Assembly (NCBI GenBank): GCA_034509425.1
Contig: JAVTVJ010000016.1
Span: 1 to 64,000 of the forward strand
DNA length: 64,000 bases
Source of the DNA: Eopsaltria australis
Taxonomy: Eukaryota; Chordata; Aves; Passeriformes; Petroicidae
Direction: 5' to 3'
This document shows, piece after piece, positions 1-11,889 of the stretch. Numbering within the stretch: the stretch's first letter is position 1; each line of letters starts with the position of its first letter. The notes beneath the pieces were generated by a model, which was given only the letters and a program-made list of their open reading frames with translations, made no database searches and was not told the DNA's origin. A program made the position numbers and the translations under genes.

Positions 1-2217
1 CTTTTTTGTTTCTGTAGCATGTTTTTCAATGTGTAATGTACCCTCTCCACTATGGCTTGCCCTGTTGGGGAATGGGCAATACCTGTAACATGTTTGATCC
101 CTCAAGTGTGGAAAAAAATCTTGTGTTTTTTGAGATGCATATGCAGGTCTGTTATCTGTTTTTAGCTGTTGAGGGACGCCCATAGTAGCAAAGGCACGCA
201 GCCAGTGTCGAGTGGCATCTCTGGATTTCTCACCTTTGTGAGCTGTTGCTACTATGAAACCTGAAAAAGTACCAGTGCGAACATGCACATATTTTAAAAT
301 CCCACAACTCGATATGTGGGTAACATCTGTTTGCCAAATGTCATTAGGTTTTAACCCTTATGGATTTGTGCCTAACATCTGTGGTAAGGAAAAAGTTTGC
401 TGGAATTGTGAACGAGCATTCACTATGTCTCGAGCTTGTGACAAGGCTGAGTCAAATAGTTTTGCCAGTGCTCTGGCATTTTGATGAGAGAAGTCATGAG
501 AAAGTTTTGCCTGCCCTAACTTCTGTGGTACAGTGACTGTCATGGTGAGAGCATCTGCTCTTGCATTACCTTTCACTATAGGTCCAGGCAGAGTGGTGTG
601 TGACCTAAGGTGCAGAATGTAATATTCATGAGACCTGTGATGTAAAAGGTTATACAAAGTGGTTAATAACACAAAAATATCTTTGTTGGAGACTTCCTTC
701 AGGAATGAGTACTCAGTTCTGTCAATGATTCCTGTAACATAAAGAGAATCACAAACAATGTAAAAAGGTTCCTGTGAAAAATGATTAAATGCTTCTACCA
801 CAGCTGCCAGTAAGACTTGCTGGGTAGATCCAGGTTGGAAAGTTATTGAGTGTTCCCATTTTTCTCTCATTTCTCCACAGGGTCACAGCTTTGTGTGTTT
901 TCCGTGATCCATCAGTGAAAACAGTTTTTGCATCAGGAATAGGTGTTTTTGACTGTAGACGTCTTGATTGGAAGGCAAGTTCTTTGAAGGACTGCAACAA
1001 TACATGCTGAGGCATCGTATGAAAAAACTGTCCATTTTAGTCCACAAGAGCAATTTGAAATGACAGTGAATCCCTGAAAAGATTCTCTAGTTCTGCTGCA
1101 GTAATAGGGAGATGTCGCATTGCTGGATCATATCCTGTCAGGCTCTGGCATCGGAGTCGTCCCATTGACAGTGGTCGAATAATCATTTCGAGTTGAGTGG
1201 TTATAGTTTTAGAAAAGGTGTGTGGCAAGAAAATTCCTTCTAGTAACCAGAGACGATGTTCTTGCACATCACATTGGCCAATAAGAGCATAGAGTTGGAA
1301 AGATTGCAAAATCAGGAACAACCTCAAAAGCAAATCTGGGTTTCGACGTGTGGCAAAGACCTTAGTGATTTTATCACTTACAGTCTCTAAAGCCTTTTGG
1401 GCGGTTTTGTCAATTGCCTAGGGGAAGAGAGGTCTGGATCCCCTTTTAGCAATTGAAATAAAGGGGATAATTCTTCTGTTGTAAATCCGAACAGAGGGCA
1501 AATCCAATTAATTGTGCCCAGTAAGTAACTTTTGCAAGTCTATCAACGTGCGTATGTCAGTTTTCAAAGTTACTGGCTGTGGAGTGACTGTTGTTTTGAA
1601 CAGTTTAAAGCCCAAGTATTTCCAAAGAGGTTCTGTTTGAAATTTGTCTGTGGCTATGCACAGACCTCTGCTGGTGAGTGTTATTTTTAAAGCTGCAAGG
1701 CAATCATGCAACAGTGTAGTGCTGTTGGAGGCAATTAAAATATCATCCATATAGTGATACAGCAAAACAGATGGATATTTGTGCCATATTGGCTGTATTG
1801 CTGAATGAACCACAAATTGACAAATAGTTGGACTCTTTTTCATACCCTGAGGTAGGACAACCCAGTGGTAGCATTCCATGGGGGTTTCATGATTGACAGA
1901 TGGTAAAGAAAAGGCAAATTTAGGTGCATCATCAGGATGCAAAGGAATTGAGCAAAAAAAGTATTTTAAATCAATAACTGCCAATTCCCAATGTCCGGGA
2001 ATTATTCTGGGGTTAGGTATACCTGGTTGTAAAGACCCCATAGGTGACATGACTGCATTGCCTGCCCTGAGATCCTATAAAAGTCTCCACTTTCCCATTT
2101 TCTTAGGAATAACAAAAATAGGTGTGTTCCAGGGGCTGGTGGAGGGGACTATGTGACCCAACTTTAGTTTTTCCTGTAAATGGATTCAGGCTCGGTAAAG
2201 CCACTCTCCTCTTAAGG
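1..2217 (-). pseudogene. ERVK-like pol remnant (RT, RNase H, integrase)
   Basis: Open pieces lie at 1508-2050 (reverse transcriptase), 1037-1333 (RT connection), 785-1015 and 358-870 (RNase H into the integrase zinc-binding region), and continue towards position 1 (integrase core). The RT active site YMDD is encoded at 1742-1753, preceded by a VLPQGM motif. RNase H shows FTDGS (in 785-1015) and CDSLYV. These domains normally copy viral RNA to DNA and insert it. Pieces lie in different frames separated by stops, so no full Pol can be made. The integrase is cut by the window edge. Confidence 0.85.
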
Positions 2218-2218
2218 G

Positions 2219-2940
2219 CTACTGGTCTTTCCATACAGGCTTGTCGGTAAGCCAGGTAAGTTTTAGAAGTGGCATTTCATCAGTGGCCCCTATGAAAAAT
2301 GTGTTGAAATGATCAAGCCCCATTGACTCAGTAGATCTCTCTCCCACAAAGTGCCCGGGATCGGGAGTACATACGGTCACAAGGTGGCTGTCTTGCCTTC
2401 TGGTCAGACGATGTGTAGTTCTTTGGCTGATTGCCATGGTATCTGATGTCCACCGACTCCAGCAACAATGGCCATAGAGGGTGCCAAGGGCCAATCAGGA
2501 GGCCACTCCTTCTGTGCTATGATGGATTCATCTGGTCCGGTATCAACCAATCCTGTAAAAGACTTAGAGTCTATTTGGCAGGTGAGTAATGGCTGTTGTG
2601 TTCCAATTACTTTGGACCAGAAGATCCGAGGAACACCTGTGCTCCCAAAGCTTCCGTTGTTTTGTTGCTGCTGCGATACTGGCACTGGACAAGGAATTGC
2701 TAGCAGTGGTATGAGTTGTGCCAAGTGTGTCCCTTCAGGCACAGTGCAAGGGGGGTTAGGAGTCCAAGCCATAATTTTGATTTCCCCTCAATAATCTGCA
2801 TCAATAATTCCCAGTAAAAAATCCAATCCAGTTCAAGTGGTAGAAAGGCGGCCCAATAATAGAGCATGAGTTTGAAAAGGTAGTGGACCAAAAACAGCAG
2901 TGGGTAGTAGATGAACATAAGTGCCTTTTAAGACTGTTGT
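2219..2940 (-). pseudogene. ERVK-like protease with dUTPase remnant
   Basis: The frame at 2404-2772 encodes an aspartic-protease signature LVDTGPDESII. The family motif is DTGAD, so the Ala position is changed to Pro. It is followed by a GVGG flap-like segment. Upstream (2700-2940) is a degraded stretch in the place where betaretroviruses keep dUTPase (EGTHLAQLIPL resembles its last conserved motif). The region is out of frame with the following RT and interrupted. Confidence 0.7.
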
Positions 2941-2956
2941 AGAGCTGATGGTCATG

Positions 2957-3877
2957 TGTCCTGGTTTGAAGGACAGGTGTCTGTTAAGGAAGGCAGGAGC
3001 TTCCCTTGGAATGGGAAACTGTAACCTCTCTCCCTCCGAATTATTATAAATTTGAAATCAAGAGGCTCTTAGGCAAAGATATGGGAATAGGAATAACAGT
3101 TTTTTACTACTATCTAAAATAAGGATAACAAATAACAACTATAACATTCACTAACAAACAGAACTAGAAACCCAGTGGCAGCCTGCTCGGCTTCAGGCAC
3201 CTTTTCTTTTCGGTGCAGTTCCAGTCACAGCCTGCAGGGGCGCTCTGGGTGTGATGATTCTCCGGTGGCTGCAGGGGCGCTCTGGGTGTGATGATTCTCC
3301 GGTGGCTGCAGGGGCGCTCCGGCGTGAGCTCAGGTAGCACACGGCGAATGGCGACTGCCCGAAGCACGGAGGGATGGAGGAGAGCCCTTGCTCCACAGAC
3401 CCTCGGGAGGGGCAGCTGGTGTTGGTGCTACAGCAGGATCCCGGGACACAGGGAGCTGGGACGGTAAGGGGTCTCCACGTGCAGGGAAAAACCCCGCTAC
3501 AATGTAGCGGAGAAAAGCGGGTTGGTGGCAGGCAGGTCGGCTCCGGATGGGGCAGAGGGCAGAGACTCACAGCAGACAGACCGGCAGCTCCGTGCTGGCT
3601 TCTCAGGGGGCCGTGGGTTCAGCAGACAGCAGCTCCGACCGTCCAGCTCCGAGGGTCCCGAGCAAGAGAGCGTGACCTCCCCCTGCCCTTGCTTTTCAGT
3701 CTCTCCAAATCTCGCGTTACCAGGCTCTGCTTCCATGAGGGGCAATTTTGCCCCACCCTGCCAAGGAGAAAGGCTACAGCCTTGTGCTTTGTTTCTCTTA
3801 AGTACCTAGTCATTTGTGTCCTAGCAACCCATGGGAGAAAAATTCCTGAGGAAAAGAACCAGATCCAACCTTCAACA
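2957..3877 (-). repeat. 3' LTR of ERVL-1
   Basis: About 921 bp. On the minus strand it starts TGTTGAAGG and ends CCAGGACA (TG...CA). A purine-rich tract GGGGTGGAGAA lies directly upstream on the minus strand (plus 3878-3888) and would prime plus-strand synthesis. It contains about three copies of a roughly 37-39-bp unit around 3230-3320 whose number differs between LTR copies in this window. Confidence 0.93.
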
Positions 3878-3984
3878 TTCTCCACCCCGAATTTTTTCCC
3901 ATGCAAACACCTTACATCAAATTTAAACTTTCGAGGTATATACATACATGCAGATACAGATACAAGCGCAGTGTCATAAGTAGT

Positions 3985-6900
3985 TCACCCTAAAACAAGA
4001 TCTTCTTGAGGTATGCATCGGGTCTCTCCATCCCTTTGCATCACCCACCAGGTGCAGCCCGGTCCCTGGGCAAAGACAACCCCCCGGATGGGATTGTCTT
4101 TACTTGAGGCAGAGTTTACTCAAACAGTCTTTCCCAGCATACCTCTCATGTGTACTACTGGAACTTTATCTCCATCTGTTGTTCGCAAGGGGTCAGAGTG
4201 GGCAGGCCCGGCCCGGTTGGAGGAACCTCGGGTGTTCACTAACTATGTGGCCTTTGCCAAATTAGTCTCCTAGTTCTTGAACGTCTCCCCACCCAGTGCT
4301 TTTAAGGTGGTTTTGAGCAGGCTATTGCACTGTTCAACTTTTTCAGCTGTTGGTGCATGATAAGGGATATGGTACACCCACTCGATGCCATGTTCCCTAG
4401 CCCAGGTGTTTATAAGGCTATTTTTGAAATGAGTCTCATTGTCGGATTCAATTCTCTTAGGGGGATCATGTCTTTAAAGAACTCGTTTTTCGAGGCCCAG
4501 GATGGTGTTCCGGGCAGTGGCGTGAGGCACAGGGTAGGTCTCCAGCCATCCTGTGGTGGCTTCTACCATTGTGAGAACATCGCGCTTGCCTTGGCGGGTC
4601 TGGGGCATTGTGATGTAATCAATCTGTCAAGCCTCTCTATACTCGTATTTGGACCACCTTCCACTATACCATAGAGGCTTTACTCGCTTGGCCTGTTTGA
4701 TCGCTGCGCACGTCTCACAATCATGGATCACTTGGGAGATACTGTCTATGGTTAGGTTCACCCCTCGGTCTCGTGCCCACTTATAGGTGGCATCTCTGCC
4801 CTGGTGGCCTGAGGCGTCATGGGCTTATCGGGCTAGGAACAACTCCCCTTTGTGTTGCTAGTCTAAATTTATCTGTGCCACTTCTATCTTTGCGGCGTGA
4901 TCTACTTGCTTGTTGTTCTGGTGTTCTTCGTTAGCTCGGCTCTTAGGGACATGGGCATCTACATGGCAGACTTTTATAGGTAGCTTCTTTACTCGAGTGG
5001 CAATGTCTTTTTATTCATCAGCTGCCCAGATTGGCTTTCTTCTACATTGTTAGTTGGCCTTTTTCTACTTTTCCAGCTAACTTTATAGAGCATTGGCGAC
5101 TATCTACGAATCGGTGTAGAGATAGAGCTTTGGCTACTTCTCTCTCTCAGCAATGTCCAGGGCCAGCTGAATGGCTTTGAGTTCAGCAAATTGGCTCCAT
5201 CCACCCTCTCTTTCAGTGGCTTCTGCAACTTGTCGCGTGGGGCTCTACACAGCTGCTTTTTACTTCTGGTTCATCTCCATGATGCGACAGGAACTATCAG
5301 TGAAAAGGGCGTAGCACTTTTCTTCATCTAGCAGTTGATTGTATGGTGGAGCCTCCTCAGCCCGGGTCACTTGTTCTTGCTCTTCTTCATCAGTGAGACT
5401 AAAACTCTTACTTTCTGGCCAGTTCGTAATTATTTCTAGGATTTTAGGGTGGTTCGGATTTCTAATGCGGGCGTGCTGTGTGATAAGTGTGATCCACTTA
5501 CTCTATGTGGCATCGGTGGCGTGGTGGGTAGAGGGAGCCTTTCCTTTAAACATCCACCCCAGCACTGGTATTCGAGGTGCCAGGAGGAGTTGTGCTACAG
5601 AGCCAATTACCTCAGAGGCGGCTTGAACTCCTTCATAGGCAGCCAAGATTTCCTTCTCTGTGGGGGTGTAGTTGGCTTCAGACCCTCTGTAACTCCGGCT
5701 CCGGAATCCCAGCGGTCAGCCTCGAGTCTCTCCAGGCACCTTCCGCCAAAGGCTCCAGGACAAGCCCTTGTTCCCGGCTGCAGAGTAAAGCACATTCCTC
5801 ACTTCTGGTCTCGTCCTTACTGGGTTAAGCGCTACGGCGTGATCGATTTCTTGCTTGATCTGGGCGAACGCTTGTTGCTGTTCAGGGCCCCAGTGAAAAT
5901 CATTCTTCTTGCGGGTGACCAGGTAGAGAGGGCTCACAATCTGGCTGTACTCTGGAATGTGCATCCTCCAAAAACCTATGACCCCTAGGAAAGCTTGAGT
6001 TTCCTTTTTGTTAGTTGGCGGAGACATCGCAGTGATCTTATTGATGACCTCCGTGGGAATCTGGCGCCGTCCATCTTGCCATTTTACCCCCAAGAACTGG
6101 ATCTCTCGAGCAGGTCCCTTGACTTTGCTTTTCTTGATGGCAAAACTGGCTTCCAGGAGGATCATGATGATCTTCTCTCCTTTCTCAAATACTTCTGCTG
6201 CCGTGTTCCCCCACACAATGATGTCATCGATGTATTGGAGATGCTCTGGAGCCTCACCCTTTTCCAGTGCAGCTTGGATCAGTCTATGGCAGATCGTGGG
6301 GCTGTGCCTCCACCCTTGGGGTCATCGATTCCAGGTATATTGCACACCTCTCCAGGTGAAGGCGAACTGAGGCCTGCACTCCGCTGCCAGAGGGATGGAG
6401 AAAAACGCATTGGCAATGTCAATGGTGGCATACCATTTTGCTGCCTTGGACTCCAGCTCGTACTGGAGCTCCAGCATGTCTGGCACGGCAGCACTCAATG
6501 GTGGAGTCACTTCATTCAAGCCACGATAGTCTACAGTCAATCTCCATTCCCCGTCAGACTTGCGCACAGGCCAGATGGGGTTGTTGAAGGGTGAGTGGGC
6601 TTTACTGACCACTCCTTGGCTTTCCAGGTCGCGGATCATCTTGTGGATGGGGATCACGGCGTCTCGATTCGTCCGGTACTGCCGGCGGTGCACTGTCGAG
6701 GTGGCAATTGGCACTTGTTGCTCTTTTACTCTCAGGAGTCCTACTGCATTTGGATTTTCCGATAGTCCAGGCAAGGTGTTCAGTTGCCTGATGCCCTCTG
6801 CCTCTACAGCCGCTATTCCGAAAGCCCACCTGAGTCCTTTTGGGTCTTTGTAGTAGCCATTCCGGAGGAAGTCTATGCCTAGAATACATGGGGCCTCTGG

Positions 6901-7167
6901 ACTAGTCACAATGGGGTGTTTCTGCCACTCCTTCCCGGTCAGGCTCACCTCGGCTTCCAACAAAGTTAATTGCTGTGATCCCCCTGTCACCCCGGCAATA
7001 GAAACAGGTTCTGCCCCCACATGTCTCGATGGAATTAAGGTACACTGCCCACCAGTATCAACTAACGCTTCATATTTTTGTGGTTCTGATGTGCCAGGCC
7101 ATCGGATCCACACTGTCCAAAAGACCCGGTTTTCCCGTGCCTCTTCCTGGCTAGAGGCAGGGCCCCT
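3985..7167 (-). pseudogene. pol: ERVL-1 pol (protease, RT, RNase H, integrase), degraded
   Basis: It follows the gag UAG (7168-7170) in the same frame. Open segments are 6322-7113 (protease with DTGGQ, RT N-terminal half) and 5716-6216 (RT palm remainder). A TGA at about 6320 replaces the Leu codon of the conserved LPQG motif. From 5560 down to about 4060 the frame is riddled with stops, several being TAG where ERVL-2 has TGG. The integrase glutamate codon is still GAA here, whereas ERVL-2 has Lys. Base changes relative to ERVL-2 are strongly biased to C-to-T on the plus strand. Confidence 0.88.
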
Positions 7168-9183
7168 CTAGCTCTGGTTGTCATTTCTTTCATGGGCGTA
7201 CATGGTAGAGGTCCCCTCGAGGGGATCTAAGAGATCGTCCTCTCTTCTGTAATATCTGGCATCTCGGTCACGGGAGGCTGAGGCTACCTTCACTTTAGTA
7301 GACCCCCCGCCTCGGTTAGTATTTCCCTCCTTGAGTTGCTGTACCTGTGCTGCCAGGGTAGCAGTGGGTTTCCTATCCCACTTCCTCATGTCTTCTCCGT
7401 GATCACATAGGAAGAACCACAGCTCAGATCGTGGGGTGTACCCTCTCTCCCTGGCTGGGGGGCGCTGGGCTCTGACTTTGGGGCTTGTGACTCGCACTGG
7501 TGCCGCACTCATCAACCTCATCTCCTCTCTCACCTCCCTCATCATCTCCTCTCTGAGGTCTTTGACCACAGCAGAGACCTGAGCCTGTATTGGGCCACTG
7601 ATCATACTATCATAATTCCTGAGTTTGGTGGCTATGGAGCCCACTGTCTCTCGGTTGTCATCAGCATTAATTGTTGCAATGAAGATGGTGTATTGGGAGG
7701 GCCCTAGCTTTTCCAGGTTCCACAACATTTGCCCTGTACACTTGACCTTGTTGGGGTCATTATCATGTTGTCCATCCCTCCCAAAGAGTACCTCCAATAC
7801 TGCCACCTCCCTCAGCTGTTGGATTCCCTCCTCAAGGGTCTTCCATGGTCTTCTATGATGATACTCCTGCATTCTCTCCCTGTTGACAAACCTCTCTCTT
7901 ACACTTATTAAAAGCCGTTCCCAGAGAGACAGGGGCCTGTCATCTCTTCCGAATACCTGATCAACCCCTGAGTCCTGGGACAAGGGTCCCAGCTGCCTTG
8001 CCTCAATACTATCCAGCTGCACGCCCATACCCATAAGGTCCCAGACCCGAAGTAACCAGGTTGTAAAAGGCTCACGACCCCATCGCACAATGTCTTTTCG
8101 TAGATTACGGAGACTGTCATACCCCAGGGACTCGGTAGTGATTTCAGTCTTTGGCCTCCCTACTGGTTGAGAGGGCCCTGCTTCCCCATCATTACTTACT
8201 GGCTGCTCTGGTTTGACCTTAGTCTTCCTCTTTTCCACAGGGGCAACTGCTACTGGCTACGGCTGCCCCTCTGATCTGACTGGAGCCTGAGCGGTTATAA
8301 CATCCCTGGGTTCCTCTGCTGCCCCATTAGACTCTCCCTCTTTGGGGTAGGGGAAGGGTTTCCCACCAGCTGGGCAAGTGTATTCCTTCAGCACTTGGCC
8401 CATCTCGTGTATCTCTTTCACCAGGACTCCCACCCAATCCGGGTGGGTTGTTTCTGAGGTGGGTTGTGGGACTGGGTCAGACTCTGTAGCAACATCCCTA
8501 GTGTCTGGGGCAATGTCAGGTTCTGGGATGGTGTCCCTAGTTTCTGGGGCCATGTCAAGCTCTGTGGCTACATCCCTAGCCTCTGGGGCCGTGTCAGGTT
8601 CTGTGGCAGCATCCCTAGCTTCCGGGGCCAGGTCAGTTTCTGTGGCAGCATCCCTAGTCTTTGGGGCCATGTCAGGTTCTGGGGCCCCATCCCTATTGTC
8701 TGGGGTAGATATCAGAGTGGCTATCCAAGTCAGAGCCCCCTTATCCCTGAATGCTAAATAGAGTAGGACTATCAGCAACACCAGCCACTGTATGGTATCA
8801 TTAGCATTTAGAGAAGATTTGAACCCCTCAAAGATTGGCGGGATAGGCCCAAAGAGCTGGGTGAAGAGTTGTGAGAACATTTCTTTTGGTGTCACTTCCT
8901 CACAGTAGGTACCATTATTAAAGTAACCCTGAAAACATGTCATTAATGTGTGGTAGCTGTGAATCCACATGCCTGCCTTCCAGAGGAAGTTGAAAATCCA
9001 TGAATTCCTCACCTTATTGACCCATGACACAAACTGTATAACAGCCACTGTAGCCTTAGTTATAGGGCCCATGTTTAGATATGGGGCTGCAAATGGGAGA
9101 GAAACAGCTGTGACCACTTGCCATACAAACCGGAATAAGCTAGACCACATGGTGCAACTTAATGAGGTTCCTATATCCAGCAC
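7168..9183 (-). pseudogene. gag: ERVL-1 gag, split by one stop codon
   Basis: Two open segments in one frame (8257-9183 and 7168-8238) together match the single 671-codon gag of ERVL-2. They are separated by one TAG at 8257-8259 where ERVL-2 has CAG (Gln). The N-terminal part has hydrophobic, membrane-like segments. The middle (about 8478-8710 on the plus strand) encodes six imperfect 13-residue repeats rich in Ala, Thr, Pro, Glu and Asp. The C-terminal part resembles a capsid-like helical region followed by a charged tail. No CCHC zinc knuckle is seen. Confidence 0.85.
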
Positions 9184-9237
9184 ACAAAAACTGCGTTACT
9201 CAAGAACTGTTATCCTTCTTCCCCTCGATGCCCTCGA

Positions 9238-9255
9238 GCCCCACATTGGGCGCCA
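9238..9255 (-). other. Primer binding site of ERVL-1 (tRNA-Lys type)
   Basis: The minus strand reads TGGCGCCCAATGTGGGGC, five bases after the 5' LTR end. It differs at one position from the classical Lys1,2 primer site of betaretroviruses. The position proves which LTR is 5'. Confidence 0.88.
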
Positions 9256-9260
9256 AAATC

Positions 9261-10150
9261 TGTCCTGGTTTGAAGGACAGGTGTCTGTTAAGGAAGGCAG
9301 AAGCCTCCCTTAGAATGGGAAACTGTAACCCCTCTCCCTCCGAATTATTATAAATTTGAAATCAAGAGGCTCTCAGGCAAAGATATGGAAATAGGAATAA
9401 CAGTTCTTTACTACTATCTAAAACAAGGATAACAAATAACAACAACTATAACGTTGACTAGCAAACAGAACCAGAAACCCAGTGGCAGCCTGCTCGGCTT
9501 CAGGCACCTTTTTCCTTTGGTGCAGTTCCAGTCACAGCCTGCAGGGGCGCTCTGGGTGCGGTGATTCCCCAGTGCCTGCAGGGGGCGCTCTGGCGTGAGC
9601 TCAGGTAGCACACGGCAATGGTGACTGCCCGAAGCACGGAGGGATGGAGGAGAGCCCTTGCTCCACAGACCCTCAGGAGGGGGCAGCTGGTGTCGGTGCC
9701 ACAGCAGGATCCCCGGACACAGGGAGCTGGGACGGTAAGGGGTCTCCACGTGCAGGGAAAAACCCTGCTACAGTGTAGCGGAGAAAACTCAGAGCGGGCT
9801 GGTGGCAGGCAGGTCGGCTCCGGATGGGGCAGAGGGCAGAGACAGCAGACAGACCGGTGGCTCCGCGCTGGCTTCTCAGGGGCCATGGGTTCAGCAGACA
9901 GCAGCTTCGACCGTCCATCTCCGCGGGTCCCAAGCAAGAGAGTGTGACCTCCCCCCTGCCCTTGCTTTTCAGTCTCTCCAAATCTCGCGTTACCAGGCTC
10001 TGCTTCCATGAGGGGCAATTTTGCCCCACCCTGCCAAGGGGAAAGGCTACAGCCTCGTGCTTTGTTTCTCTTAAGTACCCAGTCATTTGTGTCTTAGCAA
10101 CCCATGGGAGAAAAATTCGTGAGGAAAAGAACTAGATCCAACCTTCAACA
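9261..10150 (-). repeat. 5' LTR of ERVL-1
   Basis: About 890 bp with the same TG...CA ends as the partner LTR. It has fewer copies of the internal 37-39-bp unit (about two) than the 3' LTR. The right flank (10151 onward) is a different repeat, with no duplicated target. Confidence 0.92.
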
Positions 10151-11374
10151 CAAGGTGACTCAGCTTGGCCGGCCCAGGCCGGCTCCCCGGTGCGGCCCGG
10201 CACGGGAGAGAGCTTGGGACAGGCCCCCTGCAGCTCAGACGTGGCCCCGCTGGGCTGTGCCAGACCGGCTCCACGCACAGCCCGGTGCAGGAGATGGCTT
10301 GGGCCAGCCCCTTGCAGTTCGGACGCAGCCCCACCGGCCCCCTGCAACTCAGGCGTGGCTTGGATGCAGAACAGTGCAGACAAACTCCTCTCTCTCAGCT
10401 CAAATGCTGAGAATACTACACTTGAACAATGCGAGCGGAGGTCATGTGACCATCGCCCGGCCGAAAGAAAATTAACTGTTTTTCAATATCAAGATGGGAC
10501 TTGAAAACATCTGTTTTCCCACACACAGAAAGAGAAAGAATGAAGACACCTACAACAGGTACAACATAAAGACTCCAAGTTAATGAATGCAGCAAAGCCT
10601 ATATTCAGAGAAGGAGGAGATGGGCAATGCCTTAAGACTGAAACTTCTCTTGTAAAGACATGTTGATAAACTCGGCTATAATATACCCTGTAATATATGA
10701 ACAATGGTCTAAAAGAGTGAAAAAGGGGGGATGTAATGTTCTAGCTACAGCCAGTGGACTAAGACTCCTGTGTAAGATTCTTTGCCCCGGGAATAATAGA
10801 AGACTTGTGTTGCCGATAATGAGAAAAGGGGATTTTGTTGCTGCAGTAATAGAAATGTTCATCCTCGAAAGAGTACCTCAGCGACCATCATATGCCCACT
10901 GTAGTAGTCCTGAGAAAACTACTAAAGTGTGAGGGATTCTCCAGAACAAGCAGATCTTTTTTCCTCTGGGCCGCTGCTTGTTGTAAGGCTGACAACCATA
11001 GCAACTGTATTTCCTATGGGGAATCAACATGGTAAAGCAAGAGAAAACTTCTCTCCCCTACATGAACTGAGAAAATAACTGTTCCAGAGGTGATACACCA
11101 ACTAAAAGTCAGTGTTGTCTTTTTGTATGGTCAGTGGGAAAGAAATGGAGAGGGAGGGGTGATGGGGGGGCGGGGGGGGAAGAAGGCCTTGTTCTGGTTC
11201 CTGATTGTTATTATTCCTTTTTTAAGTCTGTTAATAAATTCCCTATATATTCCTTAAAGTCTAAACCTACTTTGCCTACTATTAATCCTTATCTCACAAC
11301 AAGAATCAGGAAAATTTTGGTAAGTGTACTGGCGTTTAGCCAGAAACTCAAATAAGGGAATTAAAACCACTACA
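10151..11374 (+). repeat. Old, 5'-truncated family T LTR
   Basis: From about 10640 it resembles the LTRs at 44477, 47785 and 58475 (the block around a GGGGGGATGTAATGTTCTAG motif, and the 3' end with TTAATAAA, CTTATCTCACAACAAG and the terminus CCACTACA). It is more diverged than the others. The GC-rich start (10151-10400) contains two imperfect copies of a roughly 80-bp unit rich in CTGCAGCTCAG-like motifs. Its 5' part is missing at the ERVL-1 junction. Confidence 0.7.
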
Positions 11375-11889
11375 AGGGTATTGTTTACCTGTTACCATAA
11401 TAGGTAAAAACTGTGCAGTAGCCCACGTGATTAGGGAACACTGTGGTGAACATCTTTCCTGTTTATATGATGACATATCCTGTCTGTGTGATGGTATTTA
11501 AGGAATTTTCACTGCGTGATAGCGGAGTCTTTGTCTTTGCACAAGAACACTGTAAGGTGAAGGTTATAGTAAAAGATCTCTGCACAAAGTCTTTGCCTGC
11601 TGTCGTCTTATGTGAAGTCCGAATGTCTGCCTAATTACTGCCAGAGATGGTGCCTCGTATGAGGAAGAATAACGAGGCGATGATGAGCTAGATAGCGCCT
11701 GGCAGTAAAAGCCCACGGAACTCAATCCACTGGGGAGAAGTGGAAGAAGCTGGCCAGCATTGAATCAATCCCTGATGGTTTTTCAGGTGAGCTGTGGGGA
11801 CGAACACAGAATAAACAGAAGAGATAGCCTGAAAATGGACAATTTCTCCTCCGTTAATAAGCAGCAGCCTGTGTTTGACTTTATGAAGC
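11375..11889. other. No recognised feature
   Basis: Mixed-composition DNA between the old LTR and the CpG-rich island. Short reading frames have no recognisable domain. I see no RNA gene or further LTR boundary. Confidence 0.5.

Larger units (their letters stand above)
1..2956 (-). mobile_element. Truncated class II (ERVK/beta-like) provirus fragment, pro-pol
   Basis: The minus strand carries, in retroviral order from right to left, remnants of dUTPase/protease, reverse transcriptase, RNase H and integrase. The left end runs off the window. The right end stops abruptly at 2956, where the LTR of an ERVL-like provirus begins. No gag appears beyond that provirus, so the fragment is not simply interrupted by it. 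The reverse transcriptase is of the YMDD beta-like type, like the full-length ERVK at 24613-33232, but clearly diverged from it. Many stops and frameshifts make it non-functional. Confidence 0.85.
2957..10150 (-). mobile_element. ERVL-like provirus, copy 1 (ERVL-1)
   Basis: Two LTRs in the same orientation (2957-3877 and 9261-10150) flank gag and pol on the minus strand. Viral 5' is on the right, where a Lys-type primer binding site abuts the LTR. There is no env, as usual for ERVL. The element is a close relative of ERVL-2 at 34242-41481. The 5 bases left of the element (TCATG) and right of it (CAAGG) do not match, and the two flanks belong to unrelated repeats, so it has no recognisable target-site duplication. 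Pol is disabled by many stop codons, densest at about 4060-5560. Confidence 0.93.

Noticed and set aside
3374..3979. 200-codon frames in the ERVL LTRs (also at 34662 and 40972)
   Set aside because: They recur because the LTR recurs; they cross LTR boundaries and show no domain.
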